Source: Microcoleus sp. bin48.metabat.b7b8b9.023 (GTDB lineage Bacteria > Cyanobacteriota > Cyanobacteriia > Cyanobacteriales > Microcoleaceae). Taken from it: a DNA stretch of 64,000 nt. The notes below the pieces were generated by a model, which worked only from the letters and a program-made list of their open reading frames with translations, made no database searches and had not been told where the DNA came from. The translations under genes and the position numbers were made by a program. The DNA is taken from contig NZ_JAAFKG010000032.1 of the NCBI RefSeq assembly GCF_013299185.1, forward strand, positions 1 to 64,000, in the 5' to 3' direction. Positions 25,902 through 34,852 of the stretch are shown here, in pieces. Within the stretch, counting starts at the first letter, position 1, and every line of letters begins with the position of its first letter.

Positions 25902-27080
25902 TTACCATTCAAAGTCTCTCTGCACATATTCTGCTAATTCTTGATTGTGCTGCTGAAAATATTCGCGCAGTCGCTGACAGACAACATCATTCGCCGGCTG
26001 ATAATTACCACCGTTATATTGTTTGTAGTCGCGGAGTTGATAATCTGGTAAATCTAAAAAATTAAAGACTTGGCTGAGTGTCGCAGCCGGATTCGCATAA
26101 AATTCTTCACTCTGCAAAATCAAAAACTGCTCTTTGGGAAAAAGATTCATCCACTGTTTGAGGCTGCAAGCATAAAGACTCTTATAAATATAATGACAAT
26201 CTTTCCAATAACTTTTATCTGCTAAACTTGTTTCGCTAGCGCCAGCAAGTAATTGCAATTCGGAATCGATCGCCTTTTCAAACGTTCTGCATTCCGTGCC
26301 GCGCCTCACCAGCATTTGATAGTGCGACAAAGCGCGATCGACTGGATTTCGCAAAATCACAATCAGCTTAACTTTTGGCAAACATCCGTGCAATCTTGAC
26401 GCAGCTAGCGGGTGAGTCAGATAAGTCGGAGTTGCTTCTCCTGTCAAAAAATGATGCGCGTCTATTGGTGGCGGAAAATGTGCTTGATACCAAGCTAATC
26501 CTTTGTTGAAATGTTCCGAGAAGAAACAGATTTCTTTATTGGCAGCGGGTAAAATCTGAGGGTGCGAAGTGATATATTTGTAGAGAGAAGTTGTGCCGCA
26601 CCTCGGAGAACCGATGATGATGAAATCGGGTTCGCGCGATCGCCTTAAATTCCATTCAACTTGGGACAGTTCCGGGCGAGATGCTACAGTTTGCAAGCGG
26701 ACTGCGGTTTGAAAAAGTGCGATCGACTCCTGGATTTTTCCCTGCTTGCTCAGCGCCACAGCCAAATTAATGTAGGCTAAGGAAAAATTTGGTAAAATCT
26801 CGATAACTTCGCGGTAAAGAGCCACCAAACCGTCAATCAGAGGAGAATCTTTGGGGAGGGGCGCGTACATTAACGGGAAGTAAGCGGCGGTAAAGTTTGG
26901 TTGCAGGAGAATAGCTTTTTGGTGACAGGCGACTGCTGCGGCAATTTGGCCGTTTTGTTGCAGGGCTTTTCCTAAATCGTGGTAAGCTGAGGGCGAATTG
27001 GGATTTTGGACGATCGCATTTTCGTAAAGCGCGATCGACTGTTGCAATTTTTCGCGATCGTCGTTTAAGCTGTTCTGCAT
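25902..27080 (-). CDS. TPR-sulfotransferase fusion
   Basis: 392 aa. The N-terminal 130 residues hold about three TPR motifs (NPNSPSAYHDLGKALQQNGQ; FSLAYINLAVALSKQGK). The sulfotransferase domain (about 150-390) has the PAPS 5'-phosphate loop IIGSPRCGTTSLYKYI and the 3'-phosphate motif VILRNPVDRALSHYQM. It would move a sulfate from PAPS to a carbohydrate or other acceptor. The TPR fusion resembles those of cyanobacterial glycan sulfotransferases. No PAPS-synthesis gene is nearby. Confidence 0.9.
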   Translation of the reverse strand: MQNSLNDDREKLQQSIALYENAIVQNPNSPSAYHDLGKALQQNGQIAAAVACHQKAILLQPNFTAAYFPLMYAPLPKDSPLIDGLVALYREVIEILPNFSLAYINLAVALSKQGKIQESIALFQTAVRLQTVASRPELSQVEWNLRRSREPDFIIIGSPRCGTTSLYKYITSHPQILPAANKEICFFSEHFNKGLAWYQAHFPPPIDAHHFLTGEATPTYLTHPLAASRLHGCLPKVKLIVILRNPVDRALSHYQMLVRRGTECRTFEKAIDSELQLLAGASETSLADKSYWKDCHYIYKSLYACSLKQWMNLFPKEQFLILQSEEFYANPAATLSQVFNFLDLPDYQLRDYKQYNGGNYQPANDVVCQRLREYFQQHNQELAEYVQRDFEW

Positions 27081-27488
27081 TTAAATTGTATTTTAAGAAA
27101 CAATCAAATTATTGTGGGGCGATGCTCCGACGCTGCCCAAAATAGGCAATTTATCCCATTATTTTGCGTGTCTTTAGAAAAGATATTTGAAAGTATTATC
27201 CTCTCGCCCGGGCTTCGCTAATATCAAATCCCGTAGCATCGGAATTATTCATCTCTCTCTTCTCTCTCTGCGCCCTCTGCGTTCTCTGCGGTTAAATCAT
27301 TCCGATACAATTGGAAACGATATAATACCAATTTAATGTGAAGTTGCATATATCCCGATCCCCCTAAATCCCCCTTAAGAAGGGGGACTTTGATCGGAAT
27401 CTTGTCCCCCCCTTATTAAGGGGGGTTAGGGGGGATCGGATTTCGGAATTCTACGGGGCCTCATAAAAAATTGGTATAACCGCAAAAC
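27081..27488. other. Repeat-rich intergenic region
   Basis: A 408-bp gap with a CTCTGCGTTCTCTGCGGTTAAA repeat (about 27270-27297) and MITE D (27325-27477). No gene was seen. Confidence 0.45.
27325..27477. mobile_element. MITE-like element, family D, copy 1 (153 bp)
   Basis: Ends ATACCAATTTAAT and ATAAAAAATTGGTAT share about 10 bp of inverted repeat flanked by TA, as expected for IS630/Tc1-type non-autonomous elements. The interior has a long C-run/G-run pair that folds into a strong stem. A second copy is at 39101-39248. Confidence 0.7.
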
Positions 27489-28340
27489 TCATACAGGAAT
27501 CCTGTAATAACCGCGCATCATCACCTTAACATCCAAATGCTTCATATCTGCCGTAGAAGCATCGTGAATCATATTTTCAGTCGGTGCAATATAAGCCTCA
27601 CCCGGTGCAATTCTCAGCTTCACCACCGGATATTCTGGGTAGCGCTGAATAAACTGATAAGTTAACTGTCGCGTCCAAGGTTTCCCAAGATCAGCATCAG
27701 AACATCCCAGCATTTGAAAAATGTCCATCTCCGTCAAATTCACAAACAAAAAATAACGGCTATCCCGCCCTAAATTCACACAAATCCGATTAGTAGCCTC
27801 CTGCTTTTTATCCAGGGGCAGATTGTCCCAACTATCAGTATGCAAACCGTTGCGACAACCGCGTTTGTTATCAATTGTCGCCGTACTCAATCCCGGCTGT
27901 CGGCCTCCCATACCGCTGATAACTGGTGGCGAATCCGACAGACAAAAAGGCTTAAAATAGTCAATTAGTCGATCGAGTATCTGTCCGCATTTTTCCTGAG
28001 ACTTAAACTCAGCCACCTGTAGGGGAGTGGTTAGCGAAGCGATAGCAGTATCAGCCAACAAAGCCAAAACATCCGCAGGTAAACGCACAATTCCCACACC
28101 CGCATAGTGGGGTGGCGGTTCGTCTGTCCAAAGCAGGGCCGACTCTGCGGGCGTCGGTTCCCTCCAAGGTTCTCTGGGCATAAAAGCACCTTCACAATAC
28201 TGAAGGCGATCGGGCGAAGTGTCAACAGCTAGCTGCGTACCCGAACTCAGCCACACTCGGGGAATTGTGCACTCTTTTGTAGTTTCTAACTCCCGATTTT
28301 GACAGCGATAAATTACTATACTTTGACGGAGATTGCACAT
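27489..28340 (-). CDS. Hypothetical protein, possible Fe(II)/2-oxoglutarate oxygenase fold
   Basis: 283 aa, cytoplasmic. The sequence NGLHTDSWDNLP followed about 95 residues later by RIAPGEAYIAPTENMIHDAS and KVMMRGYYRIPV fits the HxD...H iron triad and the C-terminal Arg strand of a 2OG-oxygenase-type double-stranded beta-helix. I see this by eye only and no family name comes to mind. It stands between repeats, with no operon partner. The start ATG 28340 has no clear RBS. Confidence 0.55.
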   Translation of the reverse strand: MCNLRQSIVIYRCQNRELETTKECTIPRVWLSSGTQLAVDTSPDRLQYCEGAFMPREPWREPTPAESALLWTDEPPPHYAGVGIVRLPADVLALLADTAIASLTTPLQVAEFKSQEKCGQILDRLIDYFKPFCLSDSPPVISGMGGRQPGLSTATIDNKRGCRNGLHTDSWDNLPLDKKQEATNRICVNLGRDSRYFLFVNLTEMDIFQMLGCSDADLGKPWTRQLTYQFIQRYPEYPVVKLRIAPGEAYIAPTENMIHDASTADMKHLDVKVMMRGYYRIPV

Positions 28341-28374
28341 TATTTAATATTGCTCAATCGCACTTATTAAAAAC

Positions 28375-28734
28375 CCGTTCGTAGTAAGGACTTTAGTCCT
28401 ATCTTCCCAGTTTCCCGTTCGTAGTAAGGACTTTAGTCCTATCTTCCCAGTTTCCCGTTCGTAGTAAGGACTTTAGTCCTATCTTCCCAGTTTCCCGTTC
28501 GTAGTAAGGACTTTAGTCCTATCTTCCCAGTTTCCCGTTCGTAGTAAGGACTTTAGTCCTATCTTCCAAGTTTCCCGTTCGTAGTAAGGACTTTAGTCCT
28601 ATCTTCCAAGTTTCCCGTTCGTAGTAAGGACTTTAGTCCTATCTTCCAAGTTTCCCGTTCGTAGTAAGGACTTTAGTCCTATCTTCCAAGTTTCCCGTTC
28701 GTAGTAAGGACTTTAGTCCTATCTTCTAAGTTTG
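28375..28734. repeat. Direct-repeat array, nine 40-bp units
   Basis: Nine units start GTAGTAAGGACTTTAGTCCT at 28381, 28421, 28461, 28501, 28541, 28581, 28621, 28661 and 28701. Each contains the palindrome AGGACTTTAGTCCT. Only one or two positions vary (ATCTTCCCAG changing to ATCTTCCAAG and then ATCTTCTAAG), in blocks that record stepwise duplication. The spacing is constant and the spacers are identical, so this is not a CRISPR array. Confidence 0.95.
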
Positions 28735-28741
28735 TAAAGCA

Positions 28742-29001
28742 AGGACTGAAGTCCTGACTACGAACTTTTGAGGACTGAAGTCCTGACTACGAACTTTTGA
28801 GGACTGAAGTCCTGACTACGAACTTTTGAGGACTAAAGTCCTGACTACGAACTTTTGAAGACTGAAGTCCTGACTACGAACTTTTGAGGACTAAAGTCCT
28901 GACTACGAACTTTTGAGGACTAAAGTCCTGACTACGAACTTTTGAGGACTAAAGTCCTGACTGCGAACTTGGAAGGACCAAAGTCCTTACTACAAACTTT
29001 T
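28742..29001. repeat. Direct-repeat array, nine 29-bp units, inverted relative to the preceding array
   Basis: Nine units begin AGGACTGAAGTCCTGACTAC at 28742 and every 29 bp to 28974. Most end CGAACTTTTG. The element GTCCTGACTACGAAC is the reverse complement of the GTTCGTAGT-AGGAC element in the first array. The two arrays therefore face each other across about 8 bp and could form a large imperfect cruciform or hairpin with multiple registers. Confidence 0.95.
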
Positions 29002-29020
29002 TATACTTTGACAATCTTGC

Positions 29021-29683
29021 TTAGTGAGTGCAATGCGTGCAGTGAGTGCAGTGAGAACACATCGCCCCAACCTCAAACCCTTCAGCATTCTGGAACTGCC
29101 ACAGAGTTTGTGTTAAAGTTGTGCGATCGACATTCTGGCGAGGAACGGAAGAAAGAGTCAAGACACGGGCTTCGTCGTCTGTGCTTTCCACCAAAATTTC
29201 GCCCTCAGCAACCTTAATAGCATCTCGGTGCAAGATGCTGATCCCGAACATTCCAGTCATTCCCAATTCTGACAGTTTACCCGCAATTTCATGGAGAAAT
29301 TCCGAGTTATTGACAACTGCTGCTGAGCGTTCAACTGCTGCCGACACAGCTTCAGTAACGCGGACAAATTCTAAGGGAAACCAAACCAATTCGCCAGATG
29401 CTTGATTTTGTTCCACCTTCCACATATAAGGAATAGCATCGCCGTAGTCTGCGGTTGGCTTGACATAAGCATTGTTGCCATCAAACTCTTCAACCAACCT
29501 CTCGTTATCCGAGAGGTCAAAGTGTTTGTGAAGCAAGCAGATACCAACCTGTTTTTGCAAGCCATGACTGCGGATGATAGCACCGAGTTCGGTCATGTTG
29601 TCTTGGGCTTGTTCCAGCAGGTCTCTTGCCGTGAAAAAATGATCTAAACTATCGAAAACATCTGGCTTGTAAGATGTCAGCAT
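29021..29683 (-). CDS. Hypothetical protein with Cys/His-repeat C-terminal tail
   Basis: 220 aa, no signal peptide, no recognised domain. The body is a mixed helix/strand protein. The last 12 residues read CSHCTHCTHCTH, encoded by a 9-bp tandem repeat (GTGAGTGCA-type) ending in the stop codon at 29021. Such a tail could bind metal, or may simply be a microsatellite expansion that overran the end of the gene. The adjacent 9+9 repeat array ends 20 bp away. Function unknown. Confidence 0.65.
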   Translation of the reverse strand: MLTSYKPDVFDSLDHFFTARDLLEQAQDNMTELGAIIRSHGLQKQVGICLLHKHFDLSDNERLVEEFDGNNAYVKPTADYGDAIPYMWKVEQNQASGELVWFPLEFVRVTEAVSAAVERSAAVVNNSEFLHEIAGKLSELGMTGMFGISILHRDAIKVAEGEILVESTDDEARVLTLSSVPRQNVDRTTLTQTLWQFQNAEGFEVGAMCSHCTHCTHCTH

Positions 29684-29885
29684 ACAGGTTTAGGTTCCTT
29701 CTAAATATTCACTAAGTAGACGATATTTAACTTTTGCTCAAATGTCAACTAATTGCTCGCTATTCGCAGATTAATCTTTCTTATGCGTGAATATACCGGG
29801 ATTTTATGAAAAATACCAAAACCTGTTGCTGTTGTAGGCTCTAAGCTAAAATAAATATAAAATATCAGACCTAAAATCCCTTAAA

Positions 29886-30560
29886 ATGGTATATTCACCT
29901 GCTCCTTGGCACCTGCAAGGTTATGCTGTTCAGACTTTGCAATTGGTAGATGTAGCACGAGTGCGCCCCTTGGTTCCCCCTGAGTTAGAAATTGTCTGTT
30001 TATTGCCAGGAAAAACGCTAGGTGGCATTTATATATCCTCCTACGGGCTGGGTTCCGTGATGGAGTACAATGAGTTAATTGTAGTTAGCGCGATCGCCAG
30101 TTATGCAGGAAAATGGGGCGCTTGGATTTCGCACATCTACGTAGACAACCCTAACTCAGTAGCTGGCGGGCGCGAAATTTGGGGACTTCCTAAAGAATTA
30201 GCTCAATTTAATTGGGAAGGCAGCGATTCGGTAAAAGCATCACCGCTAGGCTACCGCGTCACAGTTAGCCAAGGAAATCTGCAACTGTGCAGTCTCAATT
30301 ACAGCCAACAAAGTTTTGTATTTACCCTACCTTTTAGCGGAAATGTTTTTAGCGCCGATCGCACAAATTTGCTAATGTTTAAAGGAGATTTTCAGTCTCG
30401 CACCGGCTTGATTAAAGGCGAAATAGAAATACCTGAAAATAGTCATTTTGCCAGTTTGAAGTTAGGTCAGCCATTGCTCGCAGTTGGCTGCGAAGAGATG
30501 CGTTTAATTGCAAGTGCGCCCGAAGTTGTGGGAAACATAGCTGCTGAATTCAGTTATTAG
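29886..30560 (+). CDS. Acetoacetate decarboxylase-like protein
   Basis: 224 aa. PLVPPELEIVCLLPGKTLGGIYISSYG and VDNPNSVAGGREIWGLPKELAQF are typical of the acetoacetate decarboxylase (ADC) superfamily. The Lys in GLPKEL is in the position of the Schiff-base lysine region. ADC-like proteins in cyanobacteria are mostly uncharacterised and many lack decarboxylase activity, so I claim only the fold. A single gene, followed by repeats. Confidence 0.8.
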   Translation: MVYSPAPWHLQGYAVQTLQLVDVARVRPLVPPELEIVCLLPGKTLGGIYISSYGLGSVMEYNELIVVSAIASYAGKWGAWISHIYVDNPNSVAGGREIWGLPKELAQFNWEGSDSVKASPLGYRVTVSQGNLQLCSLNYSQQSFVFTLPFSGNVFSADRTNLLMFKGDFQSRTGLIKGEIEIPENSHFASLKLGQPLLAVGCEEMRLIASAPEVVGNIAAEFSY

Positions 30561-31300
30561 CTGGAATCGGTAGGTGGGCAATATAAATATATAGCGGCTA
30601 TCAGAAAGATTCGCGGACGTTGTTGGGCTTGGGCCCTCTGGGTTTATGTGGCTGTAGAAGCTTTCAGTAATAACTCATCTTTTTTAGAAAGGCTATATCT
30701 CAATACAGTTTACTTAAGAAAAATCTGACTTGCCCAAAATGGCTATATTGCCAGAAAATCGTCAGATGAAATTCATCAAAAGCATTAAGTAAACCGTATT
30801 GAAATACAATCCACTCCATCAAGAGAAGAGTTTTGAACCGTATTGGGGCGCTTTTGGCGCAGAGGGAAGAGTATTGCGAGGGTTTTGGAAAAAAACCTTT
30901 TATCCCTCCCCTCTCTGTGTTCTCTGTGTTCTCTGCGGTAAAATATTCTTAATATCTACTTCACCTCTTTATAATCCAAAAATCGTCAGATGAAATTCAT
31001 CAAAAGCGTTAAGTAAACCGTATTGGGCTATATCTTTAAAAAAGTCCTTTAATCAAATCTTGGAACTGGCAGGAAAGCCCATTCCTAGCTATTTTTTTCC
31101 AAGGTCTAATGCCACGTTACTTTACTCAAATTAAAGGGAGCATCTCTGTTTTCCAAAAAACATTTTTTTATTACAGTGCTGTCGCGATCTTGGGACAGCT
31201 CGCACTATAAATGCCAAACTGAGATGCTCCCGCTCTTGTCTATCTCAAAGAGCGCTAAAGCGCAACAACGTACCTAATACAAAACTGAGATGCACTCAAA
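30561..31300. other. Repeat-rich intergenic region
   Basis: A 740-bp gap holding MITE C (30591-30697), two direct copies of a segment starting AATCGTCAGATGAAATTCAT (about 30759-30802 and 30979-31024), a CTCTGTGTTCTCTGTG repeat (about 30912-30945), and a degraded AGAGCGCTAAAGCGCAAC palindrome half (about 31249-31275). No gene was found. Confidence 0.6.
30591..30697. mobile_element. MITE-like element, family C, copy 2 (inverted)
   Basis: It contains AGAAAGATTCGCGGACGTTGTTGGG, the reverse complement of the right part of the copy at 21952-22062. It ends AACTCATCTTTTTTAGAAAGGCTATAT, the reverse complement of that copy's left end. Confidence 0.55.
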
Positions 31301-31468
31301 TTAAATGCCAGCGCCCGGAGCCGCTTCGGCACCCATTTCTAAAACTGTACCGCGCAGAAAATCAATTTGCTTTTGAAAGTCCATGCCTTGAATCTTTCCT
31401 AATAAAGCTTTTCCAGCTTCGGGAAGTTGATAGTCAGGAGGGACGGGAATAATAGTTTCTTCATCCAT
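31301..31468 (-). pseudogene. Truncated orange carotenoid protein N-domain / helical carotenoid protein remnant
   Basis: The 55-aa ORF from ATG 31468 to TAA 31301 contains IIPVPPDYQLPEAGKALLGK followed by IQGMDFQKQIDFLRGTVLEMG. This aligns by eye with the end of the OCP N-terminal domain (APIPAGYQLSANANAVLATI then QGLESGQQITVLRNAVVDMG). A whole N-domain is about 160 aa, so two-thirds is missing from the 5' side. Upstream there are only GTTCGTAG palindromes (31480-31622) and the start of the next gene's 3' end. This is most likely the remnant of a helical carotenoid protein gene, or less likely a reduced one still translated (AAGGTGG precedes the ATG). Confidence 0.7.
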
Positions 31469-31479
31469 TCCCACCTTCT

Positions 31480-31622
31480 ACAGTAAGGTTCGTAGTGAGG
31501 ACTTCAGTCTTTCTTGATTTTTGTGGACTAAAGTACTCACTACCAACTTTCTACAGTAAGGTTCGTAGTGAGGACTTCAGTCCTTCTTAATTTTTGCGGA
31601 CTAAAGTCCTCACTACGAACCT
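31480..31622. repeat. Two tandem GTTCGTAG inverted-repeat units
   Basis: Two units of about 72 bp (starting near 31488 and 31560). Each has GGTTCGTAGTGAGGACTTCAG on the left and GGACTAAAGT-CTCACTAC on the right, forming a hairpin. This is the same family as the 9+9 arrays at 28375-29001 but in paired-hairpin form. The element abuts the broken end of the carotenoid-protein remnant. Confidence 0.85.
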
Positions 31623-31723
31623 TTTTTTACCGTTGGAACCGAGATGATAGGATTCCCAAGAAAATAGGCTGACAAACAGCCAGCCTAGAATCAGGAGAAG
31701 CTTAATTGAAACTTGTGGAAATT

Positions 31724-34700
31724 CTAGCTAAACAAACCCGAAATACCGCCGACTGCTATTGCTCCAGCCAAAGCCGAAACCACCACAGAAGTTAGAGCCG
31801 TACCGAACAACCACCAAGCAGCAGTTGCGGCGGCTTCCCGCGCATCTTCTGCATGCTGCTTGGTCTTGTTTTTGATCTCTTTAATCCGTTTTTTGGCTTC
31901 ACCTTGCAGGCGTTCGGCGCGCAATATAACGCTGTCCCGGGCTCCTTCCATTTGGTCAACAATTCGGTGAGCGTCTGTCTCGGAAATATCAGAACGAGAA
32001 CTCAGCAGCGCTACTAAAGTACCGCGATCGAATTCACCCAAACGCTGTTTAATCGCGTCAAATCCGGCCTGCGGATCGTCAAATACTTTGCGGAAGTCCC
32101 GCTTGATTCCTTCGTAATTGAGCTCTGGCCGATCGAGCGAATTGAGGTAATCCCGGATTTTTGAGAAAATACCGTCAATTGTTGACTGGAACTTGTCTTG
32201 TACCATTTGAATTTGTTCGACAAACTCGTTGCGTACAGATTCAATACGATCGGCAATTTGGTTAGCTTCCTCTTCCGAAATGTCTTCCCGCTGGGACAGG
32301 AATGCTACCAGCGTACCGCGATCGAAGTGCTTCAGCCGATCGCCCAAACTTTGCATCCCCGCTCCCGGTTCGTTAAACAGCAACTGCAAATCGCGCTTGA
32401 TACCATCAGGATTGAGTTCTTCCTTGTCCGTATTCCGCAGGTAATTTTCCAAACTTCCTTGGAAATCCTTGACAGTTTTTTGAGCGCGAGATGCCAAGCG
32501 GCGGGGCGATTTCACGATGCTGCGAATTGAATCTTGCACGCGATCGATCGTCCGATTTATCTGTTCTTCGCTCAAATCTTCTCGCTGCGAAAGCAACTTG
32601 ACCAAGGTTTCGCGATCGACCTGAGAAAGTCTTTCCCGCAGCGCCAAGGCACCTTCTTTCGGATTTTCAAACAATTTGGTCAAATCCCGATTGATGCCTT
32701 CAGGATCGAGTTCTTCCAGGTTCGTATTCCGCAGGTACTCGCCAATTTTGGCCGTAACTTCCTCGTACTGCTGCTTAGCTTTGTCTGCAACAATTTGCGG
32801 TGCGTGGATAATGTTGTCGCGCACGGATTCGATTTTGTCGATCGCCCCATTTACCTGTTCCTCGCTGAGATCTTGGCGCTGCGACAGCAATTGCACCAGA
32901 GTATCGCGATCGAATTGAGACAAGCGTTCTCTCAGCGCTTTCAAGCCAGCTTGCGGGTCGCTTAACAGCGTTTGAAACTCGCGCTCGATCGCTTCAGGAT
33001 TGAGTTCTTCCTTATTAGTATTGCGGAGATACTCTTCTACCTTTTGGCGCACTTCTTGCGCTTTCGATTTCGCTTGCTCTTGCAATTCTTGAGCTTTGGA
33101 AATTACGCGATCGCGCGAACTTTCCAGACGCCCGATTAACTGATCCGCTTCCTCAGGGCTGAAATCTTCCCGCTGGCCGAGTAACTGCACCAAGGTATCG
33201 CGATCGAAGTGTGACAGGCGATCGCGCAAAGCCTCAAAACCAGCATCGCGATCTTCCAACAGCGCTTGGAAGTCCTTCTCGATACCTTCAGGATTCAATT
33301 CTTCCTTACCAGTCGATCGCAAATAATTCTCAATCCGGCTGTGCAAATCCTGAGACTGTTCCTCACCAGCAGCACCTTGCACAATTTCCAGAACTTCTTG
33401 GCGCACGCTTTCAAGCTGTTCAGAAATTTCCGCAGCCTGTTCCTGACTGAAGCCCTCGCGGCGGCCCAGAATGCCTGCAAAATACTCAGGATTTAACATC
33501 TCTAACTGGCGCAAAACAGCTCCCGGAGAAGCTTCGGCATCGTAAATAACATCCCTAAATTCCTGCTTGATAGTTTCTCGGTTGAGATGCCAAGGTTGAG
33601 CATTCAGCAAGTAATTTTCCACATCAGCCTTAGCCGTATTGAAAGGCAGCGCAGGCACTTTGTCGCCCACCTTAGAAGCCAAAAATTTAGCTTGTTCCTT
33701 GCCTTTTTCAGTCAATTGCTGTAACTGACCAGAGATTTTTTCCACATCCAAATCCGACAAATCCGTCCGCGACAAAACAGTGCCGACAAGAGCTTCTACA
33801 CCCATCTGCATCGCGCGCTTCATGCCGCTGCTGGATTCCGATTTGTTTTCCCGAGTTTCCAGAATTTGAGATAGCTTGGCATTCAGTTCATCAGACTTCA
33901 GCAAATCTGGAGCCGCAAATTTCAGAAAATCAATCAATTCTAAATTCGGGTCTTTCTTATCTTGCTGCTTGCCGAAAGTTTGCTTCCAAACACCTTCGAG
34001 TTGGTCGGCCACTTGATTGACTTCATCCTTAGAAAAATCGCTGCGGCTGCTAATTAAATCCACAAAAGTCTGGCGGTTAATATTCTTCAGAACATCGCTT
34101 CCCGCCAGAGATTTGATATCAGTATCGCCCAGCAACTTTTCAAATTGACCGCGAATTTCCTTAACATCCAGCTTCGGTAACTGCAAAGAACCGACATAAT
34201 CTTGGATGGTTTCGCGAATGCTATCAGGGTCTACAGCCGAGCCCAACTCGCGGCGGACAGCAGCCACAGACGCCTCTACAGTGTTGACCATTTGGTCGCT
34301 AGCCATCTTGCCGCCGATCGCGGAACCAGCAGTACCCATGACACCTTGAATGCCGGAAAAAGCAGTTTTAATCAAGGAACCAATCATCGAACCGACGGCG
34401 CTAGAACCGAGCCATACCAGCGTTAAAAAGTACGCCGACCAAATGACCACACCAATAATTGCCGCTCCGTCTACCGAGGCAATTGAAGTTAGTTTGACCG
34501 CCAGAAAACAAGCTAAAAATAAAGCTAGGTTAACTGTAACTAAAATCCAACCGCCGACCAAGCCTTCGATCTTGCGAACTTTAGTACCCAAAGTTTCGGA
34601 CTCATCATCGTCATCGTCGGGTAAAGCCTCGTCCCAGTTGGAGATTTTAGCAGCGATCGAGAAATTTGTTAACAGGAATTGGAAGCCAAAAGCCATGATG

Positions 34701-34852
34701 ACTCCGGCGATTAATGCCACAAAAAACTGAGGACTCAGAAACATCAGCCCTCCGAGATCGGGGTGGTCAAACGGGACATCTATTTCTACTGGCATTTGAG
34801 CAATATTGAATTTGGGACTGTACAGCGACATTAATAACTCGCTTTCAAACAT
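31724..34852 (-). CDS. Large membrane protein with seven ~98-aa coiled-coil/helical repeats
   Basis: 1042 aa. The first 190 residues have about four hydrophobic segments (FFVALIAGVIMAFGFQFLL; WILVTVNLALFLACFLAV; IIGVVIWSAYFLTLVWLG). Residues 200-980 contain seven repeats, each with a YLRNTNKEELNPEGI-like segment, RERLSQFDRDTLVQLLSQR, and a D/S-SEEQ-IDRIESVRD helix. The C-terminus is again hydrophobic with many Gly/Ala (LVGTALTSVVVSALAGAIAVGG is similar in style). AGGAGGT 5-6 nt before ATG 34852 fixes the start. I do not know a function. The membrane-coil-membrane layout suggests a scaffold or envelope tether; it is not a transporter. Confidence 0.72.
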   Translation of the reverse strand: MFESELLMSLYSPKFNIAQMPVEIDVPFDHPDLGGLMFLSPQFFVALIAGVIMAFGFQFLLTNFSIAAKISNWDEALPDDDDDESETLGTKVRKIEGLVGGWILVTVNLALFLACFLAVKLTSIASVDGAAIIGVVIWSAYFLTLVWLGSSAVGSMIGSLIKTAFSGIQGVMGTAGSAIGGKMASDQMVNTVEASVAAVRRELGSAVDPDSIRETIQDYVGSLQLPKLDVKEIRGQFEKLLGDTDIKSLAGSDVLKNINRQTFVDLISSRSDFSKDEVNQVADQLEGVWKQTFGKQQDKKDPNLELIDFLKFAAPDLLKSDELNAKLSQILETRENKSESSSGMKRAMQMGVEALVGTVLSRTDLSDLDVEKISGQLQQLTEKGKEQAKFLASKVGDKVPALPFNTAKADVENYLLNAQPWHLNRETIKQEFRDVIYDAEASPGAVLRQLEMLNPEYFAGILGRREGFSQEQAAEISEQLESVRQEVLEIVQGAAGEEQSQDLHSRIENYLRSTGKEELNPEGIEKDFQALLEDRDAGFEALRDRLSHFDRDTLVQLLGQREDFSPEEADQLIGRLESSRDRVISKAQELQEQAKSKAQEVRQKVEEYLRNTNKEELNPEAIEREFQTLLSDPQAGLKALRERLSQFDRDTLVQLLSQRQDLSEEQVNGAIDKIESVRDNIIHAPQIVADKAKQQYEEVTAKIGEYLRNTNLEELDPEGINRDLTKLFENPKEGALALRERLSQVDRETLVKLLSQREDLSEEQINRTIDRVQDSIRSIVKSPRRLASRAQKTVKDFQGSLENYLRNTDKEELNPDGIKRDLQLLFNEPGAGMQSLGDRLKHFDRGTLVAFLSQREDISEEEANQIADRIESVRNEFVEQIQMVQDKFQSTIDGIFSKIRDYLNSLDRPELNYEGIKRDFRKVFDDPQAGFDAIKQRLGEFDRGTLVALLSSRSDISETDAHRIVDQMEGARDSVILRAERLQGEAKKRIKEIKNKTKQHAEDAREAAATAAWWLFGTALTSVVVSALAGAIAVGGISGLFS

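Noticed and set aside
28375-29001. CRISPR array
   Set aside because: Spacing is regular, but the sequences between cores are identical rather than unique spacers, the second half is the reverse complement, and no cas genes are nearby.
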